From Streptomyces aidingensis (GTDB taxonomy: Bacteria; Actinomycetota; Actinomycetes; Streptomycetales; Streptomycetaceae), in the NCBI RefSeq assembly GCF_900112355.1, contig NZ_FOLM01000018.1, positions 57,407-104,370 on the forward strand: a stretch of DNA of 46,964 nucleotides, read 5' to 3'. The number at the start of each line of letters is the position of its first letter. Positions within the stretch are counted from its first letter, which is position 1. A program made the position numbers and the translations under genes. The notes under the pieces are model-generated. The model saw nothing but the letters and a program-made list of their open reading frames with translations. It did not search any database and was not told the DNA's origin. This document shows, piece by piece, positions 25,350 to 34,192 of this stretch.

Positions 25350-28300
25350 GTGCAGTTGTCCAGACGCCTGCGGCTGTCCGCCGCGCTCACCGCGGTCGCG
25401 ACCGCCTTCACCGTCGCGGTCACCGCGCCACCGGCCCAGGCACACGACGAGTTCGACGTCCTGGTCTTCTCCAGGACGGCCGGCTTCCGCCACGACTCCA
25501 TCGACGAGGGCATCGCCGCCATCCGGCAGCTCGGCGCCGAGAACCACTTCAGCGTCACCGCCACCGAGGACCCCGCCCAGTTCACCGACGCCAATCTCGC
25601 CCAGTACGAGGCGGTGGTGTGGCTCTCCACCACCGGCGACGTCCTCGACTCCGCACAGCAGGCCGCCTTCGAGCGCTACATCCGGGCCGGCGGGGGCTAC
25701 GCCGGCATCCATGCCGCCTCCGACACCGAGTACGACTGGCCCTGGTACGGCGGACTGGTCGGCGCCTACTTCGACTCCCACCCGCACAACCAGCAGGCCA
25801 CCCTCACCGTCGAGGACCCGGATCATCCCTCCACCGCCCATCTGCCGGACTCCTGGAGCCGGTTCGACGAGTGGTACAACTACCGGGACAATCCGCGCGG
25901 CGACGTGCACGTCCTGGCCTCCCTCGACGAGTCCAGCTACACCGGCGGCACCATGGACGGCGACCACCCGATCGCCTGGTGCCATGCCTACGACGGCGGC
26001 CGGTCGTGGTACACCGGAGGCGGTCACACCGCCGAGTCCTACAGCGAGCCGGAGTTCCGGCAGCATCTCCTCGGCGGCATCCTCAGCGTGGCCGGGGCGG
26101 CCCCGGCCCCCGAGTGCGGCGGCACCGCCGGCCCGCCCGAGGATCCCGTCTTCCAGCAGGTCGCCCTGGCGAAAACCGGTGCCGAGGTCGGCGAGCCGAT
26201 GAGCCTGACGGTGCTGCCCGACGGCGGTGTGCTGCACACCTCCCGCGACGGCACCGTGCGCCACACCGACTTCGCCGGCAACACCCGGGTGGCCGGCCGG
26301 CTGGACGTCTACAGCCACGACGAGGAGGGCTTGCAGGGCATCGCCGCGGACCCCGGATTCGCCGCCAACCGCTGGGTCTACCTCTTCTACGCCCCGCGGC
26401 TGTCCACACCCGACGGCGGCGCGCCGGCCACCGGCACGCCCGCGGAGATGGCCCCCTTCGACGGCGTCAACCGCCTCTCCCGCTTCACTCTCAACGCCGA
26501 TCACACCCTGGACCCGGACAGCGAGGTGACGCTGCTGGACGTGCCGACCAACCGCGGCATGTGCTGCCATGTGGGCGGCGACATCGACTTCGACGCCGCC
26601 GGAAACCTCTACCTCACCACCGGTGACGACAGCAATCCGTTCGAGTCCGACGGCTACAGCCCGCTGGACGAACGCAGCGACAGCAATCCCGGCTACGACG
26701 CCCAGCGCACCTCGGCCAACAGCAACGACCTGCGCGGCAAGATCCTGCGCATCACGCCGCAGCCCGACGGCACCTACACCATCCCCGAGGGCAACATGTT
26801 CGCCCCGGGCACCCCGGACACCCGCCCCGAGATCTATGCCATGGGCTTCCGGAACCCCTTCCGGATGAGCGTGGACGACGAGACGGGCATCGTCTACCTC
26901 GGCGACTACGGACCGGACGCGGGCACGGCCGACAGTGAGCGCGGCCCCGCCGGCAGCGTCTCCTTCGAACGCGTCACCGGGCCGGGCTTCTACGGCTGGC
27001 CCTACTGCGACAACTTCAACAACCCCTACCACGAGTGGGTCTTCCCGGGCGGCCCCTCCGAGGGCGCCTACGACTGCGCGGGCGGACCGGTCAACGACTC
27101 CCCCAACAACACCGGAATCACCGAGCTGCCCCCCTCGCAGGCCGCCTGGATCCCCTACGCGCCGGGGATGGAGCCGCCCGAGTTCGGGCAGGGAAGCTGG
27201 TCCCCGATGGGCGGCCCGGTGTACCGCTACGACCCGGACTCCCCCTCGACGATCAAATTCCCGCCGCAGTTCGACGGGCAGTACTTCGCCGGGGAGTTCG
27301 GACGCCGCTGGATCAGGAACATCGAGCTGGACGCCGCCGGCGGCGTCGCGGCGATCAACGACTTCCCGTGGACCGGCACCCAGGTCATGGACATGGAGTT
27401 CGGCGACAACGGCGCGCTCTATGTCCTGGACTACGGCACCGGCTGGTTCAACGGCGACGAGAACGCGGGCCTGTACCGGATCGAGCATGTCAGCGGGGAC
27501 GACGGGCGCGCACCGGTCGCCGCCGTCTCCGCCGACCGGACGTCCGGCACCGCGCCGCTGACCGTGGCGTTCTCCTCCGAGGGCAGCAGCGATCCGGACG
27601 GCGACCCGCTCGGCTACTCATGGGACTTCGGGGACGGCAGCCCGCCTTCCGCCGAGCCGCACCCGACGCACACCTACACCGAGAACGGCCAGTACACCGC
27701 CACCCTCACCGTCTCCGACGGCGTGCACCGGGGGACCGCCAGCCTGCCGGTCACCGTGGGCAACACCGCGCCCACGGTCGAACTGCGGCTGCCGCTGGAC
27801 GGCCGGGTCTTCCACTGGGGAGACGCGGTGCCGTTCGAGGTCGAGGTCGTTGATCCGGAGGACGGCGCCATCGACTGCTCCCGGGTCCGGGTCAGCTATG
27901 TGCTCGGGCACGACGCGCACGGCCACGCCCTGGGCCACACCACGGGATGCAGCGGCGTCCTGGAGGCCAATACGGACGGCGAGCACGGCGGCGCGGCCAA
28001 TGTCTTCGGCGTCATCGACGCCGAGTACACCGACAACGGCGTGGCCGGCCAGGGCAGCCTGACCGGCCGCGACCAGAGCGTGCTCCAGCCCGCCACCCGG
28101 CAGGCCGAGCACTACTCGTCGGCACAGGGGGTGACGGCCGTGGACAGCGCCACGGCGCACGGCGCCCGTGCCGTCGGCGACATCGGGGACGGCAACTGGA
28201 TCGCCTTCGAGCCCTACAACCTCACCGGCATCCGGTCGTTCAGCGCCCGGGTGGGCGCCGCGGCGGCCGGCGGACGCGTCGAGTTCCGGGCCGGGTCCGC

Positions 28301-28889
28301 CACCGGCCCGCTGCTCGGCGAGGCCGCCGTGCCCGCCACCGGCGGGACCGACACCTACACGGAGATCGCCGCGCCGCTGGAGCCCTACACCACCAGCCGG
28401 CCGCTGTACCTGGTCTTCCGGGGCAGCGGGGGCGACCTCTTCCGCCTCGACGAGTTCACCCTGAGCACCGAGGAGGTGCCGGACCCCGGCCCCGGGGCGA
28501 ATCTGGCCGAGGGCCGTCCGGTGACGGTCTCCAGCGTCGAGGGCGACGACCCGGGCCTGGCCGGCGCGCTGGCCGTGGACGGCGACCCCGGCACCCGCTG
28601 GTCCAGCGGGTTCTCCGACCCGCAGTGGATCGCCGTCGATCTGGGCGCCTCCCATGACATCGACCGGGTAGCCCTGCACTGGGAGACGGCCTATGGCTCG
28701 GACTACCGGATCCAGGTCTCCGAGGACGGCACCACCTGGACCACCGTCACCACGGTCACCGGCGGGGACGGCGGCACCGACGACCACACCGGCCTGGACG
28801 CCACCGGCCGCCACCTGCGCATCAACGGCACCGCCCGCGGCACCGCCTGGGGCTACTCGCTCTGGGAGCTGACCGCCTGGGGCGGCTGA
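25350..28889 (+). CDS. Secreted ThuA / sorbosone-dehydrogenase-like / PKD / CBM6 / F5-8C multidomain protein
   Basis: 1179 residues with a signal peptide cleaved after AQA31. Domains in order: ThuA-like, a glutamine-amidotransferase-fold carbohydrate domain (about 35-250; FDVLVFSRTAGFRHDSI); a six-bladed GSDH/sorbosone dehydrogenase-like propeller (about 270-690; GLQGIAADPGF, IYAMGFRNPFRMSVD); PKD (about 705-790; YSWDFGDGSPP, HTYTENGQYTATLTV); CBM6-like (about 915-1035; RQAEHYSSAQGV, DGNWIAF); and an F5/8 type C discoidin domain at the C-terminus (about 1040-1179). It probably oxidises or cleaves a polymer-derived sugar at the cell exterior. The GTG start has RBS GGAAGGA. Confidence 0.9.
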   Translation: MQLSRRLRLSAALTAVATAFTVAVTAPPAQAHDEFDVLVFSRTAGFRHDSIDEGIAAIRQLGAENHFSVTATEDPAQFTDANLAQYEAVVWLSTTGDVLDSAQQAAFERYIRAGGGYAGIHAASDTEYDWPWYGGLVGAYFDSHPHNQQATLTVEDPDHPSTAHLPDSWSRFDEWYNYRDNPRGDVHVLASLDESSYTGGTMDGDHPIAWCHAYDGGRSWYTGGGHTAESYSEPEFRQHLLGGILSVAGAAPAPECGGTAGPPEDPVFQQVALAKTGAEVGEPMSLTVLPDGGVLHTSRDGTVRHTDFAGNTRVAGRLDVYSHDEEGLQGIAADPGFAANRWVYLFYAPRLSTPDGGAPATGTPAEMAPFDGVNRLSRFTLNADHTLDPDSEVTLLDVPTNRGMCCHVGGDIDFDAAGNLYLTTGDDSNPFESDGYSPLDERSDSNPGYDAQRTSANSNDLRGKILRITPQPDGTYTIPEGNMFAPGTPDTRPEIYAMGFRNPFRMSVDDETGIVYLGDYGPDAGTADSERGPAGSVSFERVTGPGFYGWPYCDNFNNPYHEWVFPGGPSEGAYDCAGGPVNDSPNNTGITELPPSQAAWIPYAPGMEPPEFGQGSWSPMGGPVYRYDPDSPSTIKFPPQFDGQYFAGEFGRRWIRNIELDAAGGVAAINDFPWTGTQVMDMEFGDNGALYVLDYGTGWFNGDENAGLYRIEHVSGDDGRAPVAAVSADRTSGTAPLTVAFSSEGSSDPDGDPLGYSWDFGDGSPPSAEPHPTHTYTENGQYTATLTVSDGVHRGTASLPVTVGNTAPTVELRLPLDGRVFHWGDAVPFEVEVVDPEDGAIDCSRVRVSYVLGHDAHGHALGHTTGCSGVLEANTDGEHGGAANVFGVIDAEYTDNGVAGQGSLTGRDQSVLQPATRQAEHYSSAQGVTAVDSATAHGARAVGDIGDGNWIAFEPYNLTGIRSFSARVGAAAAGGRVEFRAGSATGPLLGEAAVPATGGTDTYTEIAAPLEPYTTSRPLYLVFRGSGGDLFRLDEFTLSTEEVPDPGPGANLAEGRPVTVSSVEGDDPGLAGALAVDGDPGTRWSSGFSDPQWIAVDLGASHDIDRVALHWETAYGSDYRIQVSEDGTTWTTVTTVTGGDGGTDDHTGLDATGRHLRINGTARGTAWGYSLWELTAWGG

Positions 28890-28913
28890 CCCCGGCACCC
28901 GGCACGCGCGGGC

Positions 28914-28950
28914 GGGCCGCACCGGCGCCGGTGGCGCGCCGGTGCGGCCC
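28914..28950. terminator. Bidirectional hairpin terminator
   Basis: Perfect 14-bp stem (28914-28927 with 28937-28950) and a 9-base loop between the convergent ThuA-family and crotonase genes. It can serve both strands. Confidence 0.8.
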
Positions 28951-28968
28951 GGCTCCCGGTCCGCCGGG

Positions 28969-29814
28969 TCAGCGGCCGGTGAACTCGGGCGGGCGCTTGT
29001 CCAGAAAGGCCCGCATCCCCTCCTTCTGGTCCTCGGTGGCGAACAGGGCGTGAAAGAGGCGGCGTTCGTAGCGGACGCCCTCGGCGAGGCCGGACTCCAG
29101 CGCCTGGCCGACCGCCTCCCGGGCCGCCATGACCGCCTGTCTGCCGTGCCCGGCGATGGTGCGGGCGAGCTCGGTGGCCTCCGCCATCAGCCGGCCGGCC
29201 GGGACCACCCGGGAGACCAGGCCGGAGCGTTCGGCCTCGGCCGCGTCCATGGTGCGGCCGGTCAGGATCAGGTCCATGGCCTTGGCCTTGCCGACCAGCC
29301 GGGTGAGGCGCTGGGTGCCGCCGATGCCCGGGATCACGCCCAGGCGGATCTCCGGCTGTCCGAAGACGGCGGTGTCGGCGGCGATGACGGTGTCGCACAT
29401 CATCGCCAGTTCGCAGCCGCCGCCCAGGGCGTAGCCGGCGACCGCGGCGACCTTCGGGGTGCGCAGGGCGGCGAAAACCTCCCAGTCGGCGAAGTAGTCC
29501 TCGGCGAACATCTCCGGGGCGGTCCGGTCGGCCATCTCCCGGATGTCCGCGCCGGCGGCGAAGGCCCGGTCCGAGCCGGTGATCAGAAAGCATCCGGTGT
29601 CCGGGTCGCGGTCCAGCGGACGCAGCACGTCGAGCAGTTCGGCCAGCAGCGCGGCGGAGAGGGCGTTGTGCACCTCCGGGCGGTGCAGCCGGACGACGAC
29701 GATCCTGTCCTGCTGCTCGACCCGGAGACGGGCCGGCGGCGCCGCGGCCCGGTCCCGGTCCGGTGCGGTGGCGGGTGCGGGGGTCCCGGGTGTCCCCGGT
29801 GTCCTTGGTGTCAT
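28969..29814 (-). CDS. Enoyl-CoA hydratase/isomerase (crotonase) family protein
   Basis: 281 residues. The crotonase fold is clear: oxyanion-hole segments FAAGADIREM and GYALGGGCELAMMCD, then FGQPEIRLGVIPGIGGTQRL. Both catalytic glutamates of true hydratases are present (Glu135, Glu155). The first 25 residues are a low-complexity Thr/Pro/Gly stretch. The start lies 37 bp past the stop of the membrane reductase, making it the third gene of an operon with the stand-alone adenylation enzyme. It would hydrate or isomerise an alpha,beta-unsaturated acyl thioester. Substrate supply by the two upstream enzymes is inferred. Confidence 0.9.
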   Translation of the reverse strand: MTPRTPGTPGTPAPATAPDRDRAAAPPARLRVEQQDRIVVVRLHRPEVHNALSAALLAELLDVLRPLDRDPDTGCFLITGSDRAFAAGADIREMADRTAPEMFAEDYFADWEVFAALRTPKVAAVAGYALGGGCELAMMCDTVIAADTAVFGQPEIRLGVIPGIGGTQRLTRLVGKAKAMDLILTGRTMDAAEAERSGLVSRVVPAGRLMAEATELARTIAGHGRQAVMAAREAVGQALESGLAEGVRYERRLFHALFATEDQKEGMRAFLDKRPPEFTGR

Positions 29815-29851
29815 GGCGGGGCTTCTCCCTGTCGTTGTGGTCTGACGGCGG

Positions 29852-31165
29852 TCAGGAGTCCCAGATGGCTCCGTAGGCGGGGATGCCGCGGCGTTCCAGG
29901 CCGTGCACCACCTGCCAGGTGGTCTTCTTGTTGGAGATGCAGATGACGGCCTCGGCCCCGAAGTCCCGGTACGCCCGGTAGGCCAGGGACACCAGGTCGG
30001 GCTTGCCGCGCTCGGTGGTGTCCCAGATCAGCGCGTCCGGCTGGACGGCGGTGATCTCGTCCACCAGGTCCGGCCCGTAGGTCAGGTGCGGGGTCCGGGT
30101 GGCCCAGACCAGCCGGGCGGGCACCCGGCGGGCCAGCAGATGCGGCAGGCAGGGCCCGATCCCGCTGCCGGTGGCCACATAGACGACCCGGGCGAAGAGG
30201 GTCTCGATATTGGCGACGCCCGCGGTGGTGATGCCCTTGACCCAGACATGCCCCGGCCGCTCGTCGATGAAGGACCCGGTCCAGTCCCCGGCCCGGGAGA
30301 TGGTGAGGCGGAAGCCGGTCCGGCCGGGGGCGGGGACATTGGCGAAGGAGTGCCATTCCAGCAGCGGGCGCCGGCTGATCGCGGTCGAGGAACCGGCGAA
30401 CGGGGTGACGCCGTAGTCGAAGCGGGCCAGCGCCACATGCGGGGAGGGCCGGTCCACCGTCACCGGCACCCGGCGCAGACGCAGCCACGGCAGCGCCACA
30501 CTGACGCTCACCAGGGCCAGCAGCCAGATCTCCGGTGCCGCGGCCGGCGACCCCCCGCGGTCGCCGATGACCAGTACCGTCTGCACCCAGAACAGCAGCA
30601 GTACGCTCCAGCCGCCGAACCGGTGCACCCGCTCGAACAGGTCGTGGCGGCGGGCACGGAGCCCGGGCAGGGCGGTCACCACCATGACGGTCAGCAGCAC
30701 CGCCAGGGCGGCGGAGACCGCGAGTACGTCCCCGGGCGCACCGCCGGTGACCAGCAGCGGCAGCAGGGCGAGAAACCAGGCGGTGCCGGCCGTGGCCCCG
30801 CCGACGTGCAGGCCGCCGAAGTGGTAGACCTTGCCCAGCGCCTGGCGCAGCCGCAGCGGCCAGTGCACGGGGGCGCGGGTGGCCAGCCGGAACAGCGCAT
30901 TGATGACGTACTGCTGGCGGATCAGGACGGCCAGGGTCAGATTGCCCAGGGCGGCGTGGGCGGCGGTTCCGGCCGCGATGCCGTCGCCGTCGGCCAGGCC
31001 GTACCACAGGGCGGCCAGGTTGGCCGCCCAGACCAGGGCGACCAGCCGGTTGTGGTGCATCAGCCGGGGGTGCTTGAGGATCCGGCGCGGCAAGGCCACG
31101 GGGGGCGGCAGTCCGGCCGCAGCGCCGTCCCCGGTGTGCCGTCGGGCGTGGGCGGGAGCGGTCAC
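29852..31165 (-). CDS. Six-helix membrane flavoreductase (NOX/ferric-reductase-like)
   Basis: 437 residues. About six transmembrane helices fill the first 220 residues, with conserved histidines (LMHHNR, KVYHFGGLHVGG, ERVHRFGGWS) that could ligate haem. A cytoplasmic flavin/NAD(P) module follows: EWHSFANVPAP resembles the HPF-type FAD motif, DWTGSF comes next, and VATGSGIGPCLPHLL is the NAD(P) loop. The C-terminus WDTTERGKPD and ISNKKTTWQVV looks family specific. The GTG start at 31165 overlaps the adenylation gene's TGA (GTGA), so the two are coupled. It presumably transfers electrons from NAD(P)H to a substrate made by the adenylating partner. An alternative view is a metal reductase. Confidence 0.82.
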   Translation of the reverse strand: MTAPAHARRHTGDGAAAGLPPPVALPRRILKHPRLMHHNRLVALVWAANLAALWYGLADGDGIAAGTAAHAALGNLTLAVLIRQQYVINALFRLATRAPVHWPLRLRQALGKVYHFGGLHVGGATAGTAWFLALLPLLVTGGAPGDVLAVSAALAVLLTVMVVTALPGLRARRHDLFERVHRFGGWSVLLLFWVQTVLVIGDRGGSPAAAPEIWLLALVSVSVALPWLRLRRVPVTVDRPSPHVALARFDYGVTPFAGSSTAISRRPLLEWHSFANVPAPGRTGFRLTISRAGDWTGSFIDERPGHVWVKGITTAGVANIETLFARVVYVATGSGIGPCLPHLLARRVPARLVWATRTPHLTYGPDLVDEITAVQPDALIWDTTERGKPDLVSLAYRAYRDFGAEAVICISNKKTTWQVVHGLERRGIPAYGAIWDS

Positions 31166-32787
31166 GGCGCACCGCCCGCCCGGGCCATGGCCAGCGCGCG
31201 CAGCGCCGCCTTGTCGATCTTCCCCCGGCTGGTCTGCGGCAGTGCCTCCAGGGCGTGGACCGCGGCGGGCACGCAGTAGTAGGGCAGGGCGGCGGCCACG
31301 GCGGCGCGCGCCGCCTCCCCGGACAGTGTCGCGGGGGTCACGAAGGAGACCAGGTGCCGGTCGTCGAGTTTGACGGTGGCGGCCCGGACGCAGCCGTCCA
31401 GGGACTCCAGCACCGCGGAGACCGAGTCCAGCTCCACCCGGAAGCCGCGGATCTTGACCTGGTCGTCGGTCCGGCCGAGATGTTCCAGTTCGCCGTCCGG
31501 GGTCCAGCGTCCCAGGTCCCGGGTGCGGAACATGGTGTGCCCGGGGCCGAGGAAGGGGTCGGGCGCGTAGCGCTCGGCCGTGAGTTCCGGGTTGCCGAGG
31601 TAGCCCGCCGAGACCCCGGCGCCGCCGGCCCACATCTCCCCGGTTTCCCCGATGGGCAGCGGACGGCGGTGTTCGTCCAGCACATAGACGGTGTTGTTGG
31701 GGGTCGGCCGGCCGATGGTGAGGCGCGCCGCCGCGGGCGTGTGGAGCTGCATGGTGTTGACGATGGTGGTCTCGGTGGGGCCGCAGCCGTTGTGGAAGAC
31801 CGCCCTGCGGGCCCACCGGTCGGCCAGTGCGCGCGGGCACGGCTCGCCGGCCACGGCCACCGTGCGCACCCGGTCGCAGGTGTCCGGGTCGATGGTGCTG
31901 AGCACGGTGGGCGTGGCGATCACGATGTCGGCGCCGCGCACCGCGGCGGCGATGTCGCGGCCCCGGACGACCAGGGTGGCGCCGTGGCAGAGCGCCCCGA
32001 GGATCTCCCAGGAGGCCATGTCGAAGGCGATGCTGAGAATCTGGGCGACCCGGTCGCCGGGCCGGATGCCGAGGCTGCCGGGCCGGGTGAGGAGGAGGTT
32101 GCAGACGTTGGCGTGGGTGACGGTGACCCCGTTGGGCGTTCCGGTGGTGCCGGAGGTGAACAGGACGTAGCAGCCGTCCTCCGGCGCCGGCTCCGCCGGG
32201 CCGGTGCCGCGGGGCCGGCCCGGGGTGCCGCCGCCGCTGCCGGGCGGCAGCTCGTCGACGGCCAGCACGGTGACGCCGTCGGCCGCGGGCACCCGGTGGG
32301 CGTGCGCGGAGTGGGTCAGGACCACCCGGGCCCGGGTGACGCGCAGGATGTGCCGGAGCTGCGCGGCCGGGGCGATCCCGGTGTCCTGCGGCACATAGGC
32401 CGCGCCGGCCTTGAGGATGGCCAGCAGCCCGACCAGCATCGGGATCGAGCGCCGGGTGAACAGGGCCACCCGGTCCCCGGGCCGTACGCCGAGCCGGGCC
32501 AGCCGGGCGGCCAGGTGGCCGGCCCGCCGGTCCAGTTCTCCGTAGGTGATGGTCTCGCCGAGGTGCTCGGCCGCCACGGCCCGCGGACGGGCCGCCGCAT
32601 GGCGCTCGATGGCGTGGTGGACACGGGTGTGCGGCACGGCCCGGCGCGGTCCGGAGCCGAACGTCTGGAACAGGTGCCGGTCATGGCTGCCGAGGCGGTC
32701 GAGCAGCGGGCTTCTCCAGGCGGTGCCGGCGGCTGCGTCCCGTAACGCGCCGGCGCGGCCGGCGGTGTCCTGGGGCACAAGAGGCAT
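31162..32787 (-). CDS. Stand-alone NRPS-like adenylation enzyme, no carrier domain
   Basis: 541 residues. The adenylate-forming motifs are present in order: A2-like LAILKAGAAYVPQD, A3 FTSGTTGTPNG, A5 GCGPTETT, A7 FRTRDLGRW, A8 DDQVKIRGFRVEL and A10 GKIDK. In A3 the usual Lys of PKG is Asn. The pocket by manual alignment is D-M-W-I-A-A-G-I-V-K, which I cannot assign. There is a roughly 50-residue N-terminal extension (LFQTFGSGPRRAVP, then VHHAIERH) and no carrier or reductase domain. It is coupled to the membrane reductase by GTGA. From memory, some fungal NRPS-like proteins fuse such an A domain to a membrane reductase. The ATG at 32787 has GGAAGGGA upstream. Confidence 0.88.
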   Translation of the reverse strand: MPLVPQDTAGRAGALRDAAAGTAWRSPLLDRLGSHDRHLFQTFGSGPRRAVPHTRVHHAIERHAAARPRAVAAEHLGETITYGELDRRAGHLAARLARLGVRPGDRVALFTRRSIPMLVGLLAILKAGAAYVPQDTGIAPAAQLRHILRVTRARVVLTHSAHAHRVPAADGVTVLAVDELPPGSGGGTPGRPRGTGPAEPAPEDGCYVLFTSGTTGTPNGVTVTHANVCNLLLTRPGSLGIRPGDRVAQILSIAFDMASWEILGALCHGATLVVRGRDIAAAVRGADIVIATPTVLSTIDPDTCDRVRTVAVAGEPCPRALADRWARRAVFHNGCGPTETTIVNTMQLHTPAAARLTIGRPTPNNTVYVLDEHRRPLPIGETGEMWAGGAGVSAGYLGNPELTAERYAPDPFLGPGHTMFRTRDLGRWTPDGELEHLGRTDDQVKIRGFRVELDSVSAVLESLDGCVRAATVKLDDRHLVSFVTPATLSGEAARAAVAAALPYYCVPAAVHALEALPQTSRGKIDKAALRALAMARAGGAP

Positions 32788-33098
32788 GGCGGTGAATTCC
32801 CTTCCGGTGAGAGCTGATATCCATGGCGCGGAATGCATTGCGCGCCCTCACCAAGAAGGTCCTCGCCCGGCGGCCGGAAGTCCAACTTTTCGGGGCCGGC
32901 GTCAGACTTCCGTCAGAATTCGAACCATCCGGTAATGAATCCCGGCAGGCCGGAACCAGACCGCCTCATGCCACGTTCATTGCAGGTCAGAGGCGTGTGC
33001 ACAGGAATCCCGGGGGAACCGGCACCATCTGGGACCACGGGACTCTCATTGATTTCCCGGATATTACAGAGAATGAGCGGAATACACTCGTATTTCTT
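32788..33098. other. Upstream region of the adenylation-reductase-crotonase operon
   Basis: 311 bp, visibly lower in GC than the genes, between two leftward genes. It holds the CGTCAGA direct repeat but no convincing ORF. Confidence 0.5.
32900..32917. promoter_or_regulatory. CGTCAGA direct repeat, 11-bp period
   Basis: CGTCAGA at 32900-32906 and 32911-32917 with a 4-bp spacer, a heptamer pair in SARP-like geometry, about 110 bp upstream of the adenylation gene. The binding factor is unknown. Confidence 0.45.
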
Positions 33099-33851
33099 TC
33101 AATTACCACTGAGCGGATGGCTGTACATGCTCAGGTTCCGCCCGTCGGTGGTGCCGACGTTCCCGGTGAACCGCCAGCCCAGGCGGCGGTAGAACCGGCC
33201 GGCGCCCCCGGCGCCGGCGGCGGTGACCAGATCGGCCCGGTCGCAGCCGGCCTCGGCCGCCTCGCGGAGGAACCGCTCCACCAGGGCCGTGCCCAGCCCC
33301 TGGGAGCGGGCGGTGCCGCTGACCACGAGGTAGGCCAGCACGGCGACCCGCCGGCCCGGTTGCGGGCGGGCCGCCGCCCGGGACTCGCCGGCCGCGGGCC
33401 GGTGCCGGGTGAGGAACTCGCCCGCGTACCGGACGGCCCGGGTGCGGGTGAAGTGCACGGCCAGGGCCGGCCGCACCAGCAGTGCCGCCGTGCCGCGCAG
33501 GGCCAGTGCGCGGCCGTGCCGCTGCACCAGGTGCCGCCGGTGGCCGGCCGGATCGGTCAGCCCGATGAGAAAGCCGGCCCGCTCGCCGTCGCGCTCGGCG
33601 ACCAGACAGCGGGCATAGGGGCTGTCCAGATGCCTGACCGTGTACGCGGCCAGGAAACGGGGGCCCAGGCGGGCGAAGAAGCCCTCGCCGAAGTGGGCCA
33701 GGTGCTCGGTGACGACATACGGCACGTCCTCCTCCGCCATGGGCCGCAGACGGAAGCCAGGCGGCGGTTGCGGTTCCCGGGCCCGTATCCGCGGGACACG
33801 GGCGCGCCGGGACGGGCTCGATGGCGCCTCAGCGCGTCGACCGAAGTCCAC
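33099..33851 (-). CDS. GNAT-family N-acetyltransferase
   Basis: 250 residues. The acetyl-CoA binding segment VLAYLVVSGTARSQGLGTALVERFL and the C-terminal AAGAGGAGRFYRRLGWRFTG are standard GNAT motifs. The domain begins GFRLRPMAEEDVPYVV, so the ATG inside that strand is too late. I keep the GTG at 33851, although a GTG at 33797 is possible. It would acetylate an amine of an unknown small molecule or protein. It lies upstream of the adenylation operon on the same strand, separated by 311 bp, and is divergent from the thioesterase gene. Confidence 0.82.
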   Translation of the reverse strand: MDFGRRAEAPSSPSRRARVPRIRAREPQPPPGFRLRPMAEEDVPYVVTEHLAHFGEGFFARLGPRFLAAYTVRHLDSPYARCLVAERDGERAGFLIGLTDPAGHRRHLVQRHGRALALRGTAALLVRPALAVHFTRTRAVRYAGEFLTRHRPAAGESRAAARPQPGRRVAVLAYLVVSGTARSQGLGTALVERFLREAAEAGCDRADLVTAAGAGGAGRFYRRLGWRFTGNVGTTDGRNLSMYSHPLSGN

Positions 33852-34192
33852 CCGACCAAGCTACTCCAATACCGGCAAATCAGCCCATTCAGCGGTATTC
33901 CGCCGGTGCCGAGAGGGCGCCCGGAAGGGCCGTTTCGCCTGGTCGGCGGGGTGCGGCGGCAGCTCGGGCGCGCCCGGGCCCCCGGCCTTGGGTCCGGGCC
34001 CCGGCTCGGCCGCCGGTGGACCGGCGGCGGATTTCCGCCGGTGTACCGGCGACCGCGCGGGGGCGCCCGTCCTACCCTGTGCAGCGGGCGCGTCACCGGT
34101 CCCGCCGCGGACGCGCCCGAGGCGACCGCACATCCGACACGGCCCGGGCGCCGACCGCAGCCGGGGCCGTCCGAACGGAGGAGAAAGCGCCC
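33852..34192. other. Divergent GNAT/thioesterase intergenic region
   Basis: 341 bp with an inverted repeat AATACCG (33869-33875) and CGGTATT (33893-33899). No gene is supported. Promoters for both sides are expected but I cannot place them firmly. Confidence 0.45.

Noticed and set aside
24852..27488. Long minus-strand open frame opposite the ThuA-family gene
   Set aside because: It is the complement of a real gene with clear domains. Its own translation is low complexity and has no family signal.
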